Positions 1 to 9,121 of a DNA stretch of 15,176 bases are shown here, one piece after another (positions within the stretch are counted from its first letter, which is position 1; each line of letters opens with the position of its first letter). The stretch is taken from positions 1 through 15,176 of the forward strand of contig JADNYV010000806.1 in NCBI GenBank assembly GCA_015501055.1, in the 5' to 3' direction. The translations under genes were made by a program, and so were the position numbers. This stretch comes from Mucidula mucida (taxonomy: Eukaryota > Basidiomycota > Agaricomycetes > Agaricales > Physalacriaceae). The notes beneath the pieces are model-generated. The model saw only the letters and a program-made list of their open reading frames with translations. It was not told the DNA's origin and did not search any database.

Positions 1-1774
1 CTAAGATGATCCAGGTTGTGATCAGTCCGAAGAATTTCTTCCTGTTCACGCCGTTGCTGCCCAGTGTGGCTGTAGGCACCCTTACTGCCCGATCTATCAT
101 GCAGCCGACGCGTTATGTTACAGACACAAGCAGCGGAAGTCACCGTTATCGAAGCGGAGGCGCGCGCGGTGGATGTGCGTACCTACTTTACCCCCTCCTG
201 TATATCCGTTTATCTCTTTGAACAGCCTATCAAAAAGACCGTCACATTCACAGATGATTCCGAAATCCAGGGCACGGTGTCCACCAAGACGATACCCTAC
301 GATTATCTTGTATATGCCGTCGGAGCTGAAGTTCAAACGTTTGGTATTCCAGGTGTGCAGGAGAAGGCTTGTTTCATGAAAGAGATTCAAGACGCCGAAA
401 AGGTAGCAGGTTTTCCGTTCTAATCGACTCTTTGCTGATATGTTCATCATAGATGCAACGCCGGTTCATGGACTGTAAGTACTCGCTCCTCCTCGTCTTC
501 AAAGTAAATTCACGACTCCGTAGGCATGGAGTCTGCTGCTTTCCCTGGTCAAACTCCCGAGGAGGTCGAACGACTCTTGCACATGGTTGTCGTCGGTGGT
601 GGGCCTACTGGTATCGAATTGAGCGGTGAAATCCACGATTTCCTCGAAGTCAGTCTCGTGATCGCGTACTTTCAAATTGTCTGACATGTTTATCCAGGAT
701 GACTTGAAATCATGGTACCCCGAACTCGCCTCCAAAATCCGTATCACTCTCGTGGAGGCTCTTCCCTCTGTTCTGCCAATGTTCAGCAAGCAGTTGATCG
801 ACTACACCGAGTCAACGTTCAAAGAGAGTAAGATTGAGATCATGACTAAGACCATGGTGAAAGAGGTACAGCAGTCTGCTCAATTGCCGGGTTCAGTTAT
901 GCTCATCTTCTTCAATTAGGTTAAAGACAAATCCGTTGTCCTTCAGATGCCCGACAAGAGCATTCAGGATGTTCCCTGTGGACTGGTCGTCTGGGCAGCT
1001 GGAAACAAAGGACGCAAGATCACTCAAGATTTGATGGGCAAAATACCCAGCGTCCAGACAAACCGACGCGGGATTGCTGTTGATGGTGAGGTCGCGTCAC
1101 TTATCAGTTCCATCTCCTTAATGTGTTGGCAGAACACCTTCGTATGCTTGGTGCTGATGGAGTCTTCGCTATCGGTGACTGCACTGCTACCTCCTACGCA
1201 CCTACTGCGCAGGTCGCATCACAACAAGGCGCGTACCTGGCGCGCGTTTTCACTCAGATGGCGAAGAAGGACAACTTGGAGGCCAAGCTTCGCGAACTCG
1301 AGACCAGGGCGCCCACTGTCGTATCCGAGGAGGATCAGAAGGCCTTCGTGGCCGAGGTGGACAACACGAAAAAGCAAATTGAGATGGTGAAACTGCGACC
1401 GTTCCACTACTCTCACCAGGGTAGTTTAGCGTACGTTCTTTTCGTCGCGCAGTCTCCTCATACGATGCTGATCCTGTTGCAGTTACATTGGATCGGACAA
1501 GGCTATTGCTGACCTACCTTTCATGAACGGCAATGTACGTGATAGTCCTAGAAACCCCTCACCGTGTCTAATATGCCTGTTTAGATCGCGAGTGGTGGTG
1601 TCGCCACTTTGTTCTGGCGCTCAGCATACTTGAGCACACTGTTTTCACTACGGAATCGCGTTCTCGTCGGCAATGACTGGCTGCTGACGAAATTCTTTGG
1701 CCGGTATGTCATGCCTTTCGTCAACTTTTTCTTAAGCTCATGGTTTGCGCCGTAGTGATGTCAGTAGGGATTAA
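1..1774 (+). CDS. Alternative (type II) NADH:ubiquinone dehydrogenase, 5'-truncated by window edge, first visible exon frameshifted
   Basis: Single-subunit flavoenzyme of the mitochondrial inner membrane (NDE/NDI family) that oxidises NADH and reduces ubiquinone without pumping protons. Exons: <6-174, 226-402, 453-474, 524-648, 698-865, 920-1085, 1133-1430, 1483-1534, 1585-1703, 1756-1774; introns are 47-54 nt, GT-AG. Visible signatures: [14 protein letters not shown] (substrate/FAD region), [15 protein letters not shown] (second dinucleotide fold binding NADH), [20 protein letters not shown] (FAD-contacting GD motif), and a C-terminal membrane-associating tail ending GRDVSRD before TAA. About 438 residues are visible; the family usually has about 500-580, so the N-terminal FAD-binding GxGxxG part lies outside the window. 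From 226 to the stop the frame is intact across all splice junctions. Within 117-141 the frame must shift twice to keep homology (see findings). External versus internal orientation cannot be told without the N-terminus. The gene is convergent with the esterase downstream. Confidence 0.93.
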
Positions 1775-1953
1775 GCGTGTATAATACATGGATGGATTTT
1801 CTTGTTTAGACGCATAGACTCTCTAGACACGGTAGTCTCTTTATAATTCTATGTATACCATCATTATTTCACTGTTGACGTTGGCGTTGCGACATGGGTT
1901 ACCGCGACAGATGTGTACATGTGCGAACTCCAATATTTATCAGAAGGGTGACC
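1775..1953. other. 3' flank of the NADH dehydrogenase gene
   Basis: Non-coding stretch between the dehydrogenase stop codon and the first repeat copy. It is AT-richer than the coding parts, with polyadenylation-like runs such as TATAATACATG near 1780 and TTTATAATTC near 1840. No open frame or RNA gene is recognisable. Confidence 0.5.
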
Positions 1954-2208
1954 TTATACGCCAGTTGGTGTAGGTCGTTGAGGACTGTGTTTGCTTGACC
2001 ATTGTGTCCTGTGCAAACGCGTGCCATTACTTGAACGAAGACTCAGAGTTATCGTGCGCGTCCGAAACCGCCAGACTAAAGGAGCGGTTTACTCAACGGG
2101 AACAGTTGGAAAGTAGCGTGCGAATACATTTAATCATAACTATATCACACATCATATCGGATTTGCTAGTAAAATCTTGTTGAGAGTGTTCATTTGATCC
2201 TTTCTGTA
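1954..2208. repeat. Tandem direct duplication, copy 1 (255 bp)
   Basis: Begins TTATACGCCAGTTGG and ends GATCCTTTCTGTA, immediately followed by copy 2. Aligned by eye, it differs from copy 2 by one substitution (T2050 versus C2305) and by ten extra bases at 2066-2075 (AACCGCCAGA). Positions 2152-2208, read on the minus strand, repeat the last 18 codons and stop of the esterase gene, detached from the rest of that gene. It is therefore an inert duplicate of the gene's 3' end plus its downstream flank. Confidence 0.95.
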
Positions 2209-2453
2209 TTATACGCCAGTTGGTGTAGGTCGTTGAGGACTGTGTTTGCTTGACCATTGTGTCCTGTGCAAACGCGTGCCATTACTTGAACGAAGACTCA
2301 GAGTCATCGTGCGCGTCCGACTAAAGGAGCGGTTTACTCAACGGGAACAGTTGGAAAGTAGCGTGCGAATACATTTAATCATAACTATATCACACATCAT
2401 ATCGGATTTGCTAGTAAAATCTTGTTGAGAGTGTTCATTTGATCCTTTCTGTA
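2209..2453. repeat. Tandem direct duplication, copy 2 (245 bp), overlapping the esterase 3' end
   Basis: Second copy of the unit, directly abutting copy 1 with no spacer. Its right part (2397-2453) is the functional 3' end of the esterase coding sequence; its left part (2209-2396) is that gene's 3' flank. The right edge falls between the Tyr codon (2451-2453) and the preceding Thr codon, where copy 1 instead joins copy 2. It lacks the ten bases present at 2066-2075 of copy 1. No terminal inverted repeats or coding capacity suggest a transposon. Confidence 0.95.
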
Positions 2454-4720
2454 GGTATCTTCGGTAACGGTCAAAGGAGTCAGGCCGTCGTTGAAAGACA
2501 ACATCTTCGGCGACTCCTTGGTGTACTTGGGCCAAGTGATGCCAGTGTTTCCGTTGGGATCCAGCTTGGAGACGAAGCGAATGATGTAGTCCTGCATGTC
2601 TCCACCCGGTAAATACGCATTGAGAAATACGTCCGACGCATGGAAAGAGCCCAAGAATGGAAGGGCCTTTAGGCGTTTATGAACTGGACAAACAGTCAGC
2701 TGCGGACGGGTGGGGAAAAGGTAACATACTGTACGTGTAGATATCCTGCTTACCGGATAACGAGGATATAAAGAACCGACGTGGCGCTTGAAACACTGCA
2801 TCTCCTTGGAAAGCAGCGAATCGCTTGAACTGCGGACTCAACGCATTGAAGAGGCCGGTGTCGAATGGCGATCCTGATAAGATCGATTGAGGATACAGGT
2901 CCATGAGCGTGTCGATGTCCGCGTCTGAAGCACTGGGTAGCATGACGTTCTTGACGTATGATTTGACCTGCGCATCCGTGCTGTGGACACAGAGATGAGG
3001 AACGTGACTATCAAGGACCAAGGACGCGAGGACTCACGTAATATTCAGCTGCGCGAATGAAAACAGGGTGCCCTCGTCGTCACAGTCGCCTGGAGAAACG
3101 TTAGAATGTCAGAAGTAAGGACATAATCGAGGGTCAACAAACCATTTACGAAGGGAACATTGGCCACTTTTCCCTGTTGCACAAGGCGTTGTGGGTTATC
3201 GGTAAACAGTACACCATCTGTCCTCGGAAGCCACGCCAGAATCAAAGACTAGTCGACAGTAAGTCTCACATCGAGCGTCAAGGGTATGCTTGGTACCTGA
3301 TAATCGAAAATGAACGGCGAATCGTCAACGGCGCCTTTCAACACCTCAAAGTCCACCTTTCGAAGGCACGCCAGCGTATCGGCAGAGCTCGCACATCCTG
3401 TTTTCAGCACTATGGCATCATAATCTGTGGGAGAGTCATGAATACCGTGATAATAACAGCTAGGCATTCACCGCTTCGTGTACCTTTCTGACCGTGCTCA
3501 ATGTCACCGACGGGGATAGGAGAGCCTGATTGCATGAATGCACCCCGGAAGAGTCCTTCGGTATCACCGCCGTTGATGAGCATATGAGACGCTACTGAAA
3601 TAGCGCCTGCCGATTCGCCCCAGCTATGCTTCCTTAAAGCTTGGTTCTGGGAATTCAAAAGAACACATACATAGTGACCTTTGTCGGATCCCCGCCGAAC
3701 GCGCCGATATACTTTTGAATCCATTTGAGGGCAAGACGTTCTTCCAGATGAATAGAGTCAGTATGGAGGTGGGGCGAGAAACACTTTTTGCATACGATCG
3801 TGTAGTCCAAGGTTTCCCACGCCAGCCTCTTTCACTTCTTTCCCCGCTAAAAATCCGTAGGCTGAAAACGCTTTCTGAGAACACACTGCAAAGGATGAAC
3901 ACTGCCCCACTTACCTGACACTCGATAGTTCATAGAGACATAGATGACTGGCTCTCCCAACTTGATCGACCGCTCAACAATGCCAGTACCGTCGTACCTT
4001 GGAAATCGACATTGAGCATATCTGGGCAGTCTGCGACAAGTACAACTTACATTTGAGTTCCACCCAATTCGAACCCACCTACAAGAGGATTATCAGATCA
4101 AGGATACCCTTTCTGATTATGCATACTACCTCCAAAGATCCACTACGACTATGATCAGTTTGCGTCGCTGCGAAAGAAGCTGAAAACGTACTGCAGCAAC
4201 CGGAAGTTTTGACGTTGCCGTGGCGGTCGCAGGCTTGATCACATTGATTGTCAGACCTTATGATGCGGGGTGAGATTTCTGAACGATCAGAAAGAAACAA
4301 GCGAACGTACAATCTTCAGCCGAAGGGAGTACCACGTTGAATATGGAATTGACCACATAATCCACGACTTCAGCAGGAACGCCTGTGAGAATCGGGAGCT
4401 TCACAGCCTGCTGGGGACACGACGGTCCGAAGGACGTTGCGGAGAGCGACCCTGTATATGCATCAACAGCCTTGGGAAGCTGGAATCGGAGGTTCCCAGT
4501 TCTGCAAAAGGCGCTCAAGTCAGTGTGAATAGCTTGGACGTGCCAGCGCAACGTACGGCGGTTGGCCAAAAGGTATCCCAAGGAACTTGGAGACCGTGCT
4601 CGTACCAGTGCCCGTGATGGTGGCATTATCCAAGCGCACGGTAACGGCGGCGCGAGGAGACACCGCGGCACCAACCACATATCCAACTTGAGCGATGACT
4701 GCGACGAGAGGGATGAACAT
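2397..4720 (-). CDS. Secreted type-B carboxylesterase/lipase (alpha/beta hydrolase, Candida rugosa lipase-like)
   Basis: Hydrolyses carboxylic esters, probably extracellularly. Exons (high to low): 4720-4557, 4501-4311, 4256-4192, 4142-4130, 4078-4051, 3997-3915, 3861-3796, 3740-3671, 3623-3484, 3424-3297, 3248-3143, 3089-3038, 2980-2730, 2683-2397; 547 aa, introns 46-59 nt. ATG at 4720 is chosen because it opens a hydrophobic signal peptide (MFIPLVAVIAQVGYVVGAA); an in-frame TTG lies just upstream. Motifs: FLGIPFGQPP, the EDC disulphide motif, the oxyanion-hole stretch WIFGGGFE, the nucleophile elbow WGESAG (Ser231), the acid in DDEGTLF (Glu357) and the base in GSFHASD (His467), a complete Ser-Glu-His triad. 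The C-terminus (LLANPI) and length match fungal family members. The natural substrate cannot be inferred. Its last codons sit inside tandem copy 2. Exon 4 is only 13 nt. The exon joins keep one frame throughout. Confidence 0.94.
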
Positions 4721-5975
4721 TCTGGCGAAGGAATGTACCAATTAAATCAAACCTACTAATACCGTTTTATAAGGATTTAACTCGCTTGAGAGAAGGGTAA
4801 GAGTTACTTGCAAAAGGTCCGCAATATCATCATGTCACGAGAGGTACAACCTCACATTGTTCACCAGTCATGCGACCGTTGGTAGCCAGGAACGCCAAAG
4901 CAGATAACGCGTTTGCATTTGGTTTGGAATGGGATAGACGACTCGCGACGTGTCGTGGTCGCGTACGACGCGTCCTTGTTCTTCCCCACATTGCGGGGAA
5001 ATGACATACGTGTGATAGAAGCGCGAGATTGCAAATGGGCGAGAAACAAGTTGGTCTAGTGCGTGCCGTATCAGCCAAGTCCAAGAATCACAGACATGGA
5101 CACCGGCTCTCTAGAAAGCCGACTGCTCACCTTTTTTCACCTATAGCGCGACAAATGATCTCTCATGTGGCGGTAGTGCCACTCAATACGTGGGCCGGAC
5201 ACCTCATGGCGAGGACAGTAGCCCATTGAGTCGTTTGAACGTGATTTCCAGTGCATCCTGCCGCGATGAATACCAAGCCACGCACATGTGGATGACGCGG
5301 TACCGCCCTTGGGGAGGAGTTCCGAGCACGGTAAACAATCCCTGACATATCAGGTACCGTAGAAACATGGAAAGTTACATGGCCTCTGATCAATACTTCT
5401 CTTTGGGGCGCGAAATAGAACTCTCGGCAGCATGAACACCTTAGCGGTGCGAAGATCGCAGCGTAACTGGCGGCTGACACGACATGAGGCCAGAATACAT
5501 GAAATCGGAAAGAAAACGGGAAAGCGTAGCGTACCGCAATATCTTCACCCAATCTATGTATGACACAGTCCAGCTAACACTCCATCAAAGCAGTTCGAGG
5601 ACACTTCGGCCGCCGCGTAAGCGCTGAGCGCTGTACCATGGACGTTAATGGTGAACGTTGGGATCGCACGTGCTTCCAAAAAACAGAATAATATTAATAG
5701 TATGGCAAGCCAGGCCACCTAACAGTGATATATAGCATTTCAAGATCTCTAGTAAATATATATCAAGAACGGTCCTACAGACTAGCTATTGGATACAAAA
5801 AGTCAGAATTGCGAGCACAGCAACCGATTAATAAAGACATGAATCGTCAAAAACCATAAGAGTACGTTGCAAGTCGTGCCCAGCGCGCCTACATATATAA
5901 TCATCTAGATGCCAGCATGGGTATAATGAAGCCTGTTCATAAAAAGGGACCAGCCGAGAAGCGTTCGGATAAATA
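4721..5975. other. Gene-poor interval between esterase start and ferric reductase end
   Basis: About 1.25 kb holding the esterase promoter on the left and the ferric reductase 3' UTR on the right. The longest frames (4830-5084 and 5163-5552, both minus) begin at non-ATG codons and show no recognisable motif. No tRNA-like GGTTCRANYCC arm or repeat was seen. There is a small perfect inverted repeat, TTCCCC (4982-4987) with GGGGAA (4995-5000). The 5680-5770 part is AT-rich, as expected for a 3' flank. Confidence 0.55.
4765..4771 (-). promoter_or_regulatory. Probable TATA box of the esterase gene
   Basis: Minus-strand TATAAAA lies 45-51 bases upstream of the esterase ATG. The short distance implies a very short 5' UTR, which is not unusual in fungi. 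Support is motif and position only. Confidence 0.5.
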
Positions 5976-8135
5976 CTACCAGCCGAAAGCACTGTCCATT
6001 TATCAGCAAACGAATGCCGACGCGAAAGGAAGGAAAACATACTCTTCGTGGATTTCTACACCTCCTACTTGATCCCTCCTCACGGGATCAATTCTCCCAA
6101 CCTCCTTCGCAACATCATCTGCTAGTGCGGTGGGACCACACACAGCGACCATCATGCCCGTATGCGCCTCCCGATCCTTGATACCAGCGCCGAGCGTCAC
6201 TGTCTTACTAATGGTAGCCTCAAGCATATTCGAGATCTTAGGGCGACCGGGCGACAGAGACAGACGGGGATGGAAAAAGTCCTTCGAAAAGGGGAATTTG
6301 CCGATGACAGCGCGGGTATAGAACACCGATATCCTCACTGGCGTGAATACACTTTGTTGAATCATCGCAGAGAAAGTGGGCACAAGAGGAACAAGCGCAG
6401 CTGAGATATTTGTCAGGATTGAGAAAACAATGGGTAAAGTGACCATACCTGGATCTTGTACGATCCATATAAGCTCGATGATCTTGATGCGAGACTCGCC
6501 CTTGATATCCTTGTCTATTAATTCTTGGATACCCGACAGGGCGTAGGTGATGCCGCTACCGCCGACTACAAAGACGGCAGCGGAATGGCTAGAGGGAATG
6601 GAATGACCAGGGCCACCTACAACGAGAGTAAGTGCACCGACATGGAACCTAAAACGCGGAGCATACCATAAGGACCGTCAATCATAACTTTCACATTGGT
6701 GCCGAAACCTGCTTCGCCATGCCTGCCCGACTCCGCTATGTCGTAGAGTTTCGTGGTCCAGTCTCCAGCTTTCTTGATCATGAGTACCATTCCCTCCTGC
6801 GATTTATGTGCGCTTGCAATGGTGAACGGATGAACTTCCGACCAGCCAAAGATACCCATGCCAGAAGATAGGACACGCAGCCTGACATGCTGCCCCGCAC
6901 GCCATCCAGCATTAGTATGAGGCAATTCGAGACGGGTAGAACCGAGCTGGGGAATAGCACGGATCGTGGCAGTCTGGATCCGGGTCTTGATACAACGCAT
7001 GAGGTGGTCGAACGCGTACAGTCCAAGAGCGGCGACAACAAATGGCCGGTCTGCCTGCTTGTGCATCCAGCACTATATGAATAAGTTAAAACAGTAAGCG
7101 AGTGCGACGATAGAAAGACGTACAGCAGCCAAAAGTAAGGAAAATCCACTGATGTGAGTGGCGATGAAGAAATGGTATGCTCTTGTCCTCCAAACGGAAG
7201 TCGAAAAGAAGAAGACAAGGTCAATAGAGACAAGTCCAATAAAACCCCAGTAATTGGAGGGCTGAATTATCTTTTCGTGGAACACATCTCCAATGAGCCA
7301 TTTATAGACTGAATGGGTTTAATAATGGTTCAAGGTTCTCATCGTATCACTCACTATAACCAAGACTGTGTACGTTAACCGCTACCAGCATGATTCTCCC
7401 GGCCATTCGGTGCATGAAGTTCAGCTGAAGAGCATTTAGAGAAGTAGTTGATAGAATGCTGTCAAATACCTTTTCATAGCCCATGCCCAAGAACGGACCT
7501 AGAACGTTGTTCTTCGTTCCAAAGGCAAACACAAATGGTAGTTGCGCTATTCCCACCCATCCAGCTCGGCCGGGATCCGAGAATGGATTCGATTTGTACA
7601 ACGTGGGATATATCCAACACGCCAGGTACACCAGAGCACAGATACCTTGGGCAAGAGAATATCCAGGCGCGAGTCTCGTACTGAGTTCGGACGCCAATCC
7701 GCGTAGGAACGAGGGGCAGGAGGCAATATGGGTTGGGTACTTCATGACCATAAGGCTGCCCTTCTCATCGATGCGTTGAACATGGGTAGAGTGAGTGTGG
7801 GAATCATTACTGGATGCGGCCTCCTTGGCTGTCGCTCGGTCTTTAGAGACGTAGACGTGAACGATGCGCGGAGACCGGACGTTAAATGAAACGTGACGGA
7901 GTATGTGTCCTTGCGAGAATTCTGACCAGTGTAATAAACGATTGAATGCGCGAGGAATACGCAGGACGAAAAGGAGGGCAATGAAGGCCAGAACGAGGAG
8001 GGAGACGTGGTAAACGAAGGCTTCCTGGTCAATCTCCGGGGCATCGTTGGCGGGGCCTGCAGATGCCGAACCACCGGCGATGGTGGATGCTACAGCGGTG
8101 GGGGAGGAGTTGGTAGCTGAAGCGGGGGAAGACAT
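5976..8135 (-). CDS. Ferric-chelate reductase (FRE/NOX superfamily flavocytochrome b)
   Basis: Membrane oxidoreductase that carries electrons from cytosolic NADPH through FAD and two haems to ferric (or cupric) iron outside the cell. Exons: 8135-7470, 7424-7355, 7308-7124, 7072-6667, 6616-6449, 6400-6043, 5991-5976; 622 aa. A first membrane span lies near residues 42-60. The ferric-reductase core has two HX13H haem pairs, His227/His241 (HRMAGRIMLVAVNVH) and His297/His311 (HISGFSLLLAACWMH). Next come the FAD-binding part with GQHVRLRV and HPFT (388-391), the NADPH-binding GGSGIT (461-466), VCGP (585-588), and the family-typical final FGW. ATG at 8135 is the natural start; the next gene lies 1 kb away. 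No signal peptide is obvious. No multicopper ferroxidase or iron permease partner is visible in the window. No WGATAA-type iron-regulator site was seen in the first few hundred bases upstream. The last exon is only 16 nt. Introns at 7469-7425 and 6448-6401 are stop-free and divisible by three. Confidence 0.95.
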
Positions 8136-9121
8136 GGTAAAAACGGTACGTCGAAAAGAATGGGCGACGTTGAGGTTATATGGGAATGGAAAACGCGTTT
8201 GCAGCGTGATTTGATCAAAGTCGAGAACTGGTCGGATTGGAGCAGCAATGACCGGACGCCCTTCAAAGAGACCAACGAAAAGAGAGACGGGGGGTTAGAG
8301 AGCGGGTGTCATAAACGGTGGGGTCTTTAAGAAGTCGCAAGGTGGCTGTTGCGCTCCAAAATGAAAATGGACGGACCAACCACGTGCCATCGATCAATGT
8401 TGACCAACAACGTCCGAGTGGACGCGAGCCTGCAGGTAGCAGCTTGATCGAGGCGTTCCAATCCTTGGGCTCCAACTTGACCATGATATTGGCATTCAAC
8501 GGTGTACTCAAACTTCCTCTATCGAGGGCGTGTTCCTTCACCTGGAAGCCATGGCCAGGAACTCCGCATTTCTCTTACCACCGAACAATCACCGGGCGGA
8601 TAGAATGCCCCTTATCACCACGCAGCGTGGTATCCATGGCCTGACTGAGATACGATGTCGACGCGCTTACAGCAACACATGTCCACGAATCTTAACTCGT
8701 CTTGAAAAAGTCTGTTCTTTGGCTGATTATTTGATGATTACACTATGAGCATAGAGAATGGAGACGTCGTTTGCACTGCCAACGGTTAAGATACCCGTAC
8801 CTCAGTTGATATACATACACGTACGACAAAGTCCCAACATAATTCAATCTGTTGTCATGAATTCCAAAGACAGGTACTAGAGGCAATGTTTGACTATTAT
8901 GACAACTAGCGAAGCCATAGCGGCTATCGGAATTCTCCATGGCTTGTTCCTCAGCACAACTAGAGCAGTGGCGCAAATTGTCATTATATAACCCGACATC
9001 AATGCAGGCCTCGCTTTTCCGACAACACCAAGATCCCATTAATTGTCAGTTGTGTGTGGTATGTGTTTCGCATTACATTGTGATCTACGTCTGTAGCTAT
9101 AGTTTTGTGATAATCCAAACA
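8136..9121. other. Gene-poor interval between ferric reductase start and sugar porter end
   Basis: About 1 kb containing the ferric reductase promoter on the left and the transporter 3' flank on the right. Frames at 8263-8541 (minus) and 8318-8644 (plus) overlap each other, start at GTG and show no motif. The 8740-9120 part is AT-richer and looks like UTR or spacer. No tRNA, repeat or transposon feature was recognised. Confidence 0.5.
8175..8180 (-). promoter_or_regulatory. Weak TATA-like element of the ferric reductase gene
   Basis: Minus-strand TATAAC lies about 40 bases upstream of the ferric reductase ATG. Only six bases match and no other core element was recognised, so this is a tentative call. 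Confidence 0.25.

Noticed and set aside
1954..2453. Tandem repeat as transposon or LTR remnant
   Set aside because: No terminal inverted repeats, target-site duplication or coding capacity; the unit is simply the esterase 3' end plus flank copied in tandem.
4721..4741. Upstream in-frame extension of the esterase to a TTG at 4741
   Set aside because: The ATG at 4720 directly opens a good signal peptide; the extension (VHSFAR) would place charged residues ahead of it without need.
4982..5000. Short inverted repeat TTCCCC/GGGGAA as terminator or regulatory hairpin
   Set aside because: Six-base arms occur often by chance, and no gene end lies nearby.
4830..5084. 84-codon minus-strand open frame
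   Set aside because: Starts at TTG, is Arg/Thr-rich with no family resemblance, and overlaps other chance frames.
5163..5552. 129-codon minus-strand open frame
   Set aside because: It opens at TTG, contains no recognisable motif or splice structure, and lies in an intergenic gap; a chance frame is more likely.
8263..8644. Overlapping plus and minus open frames of about 100 codons
   Set aside because: Both begin at GTG, oppose each other over the same bases and show no recognisable protein features.
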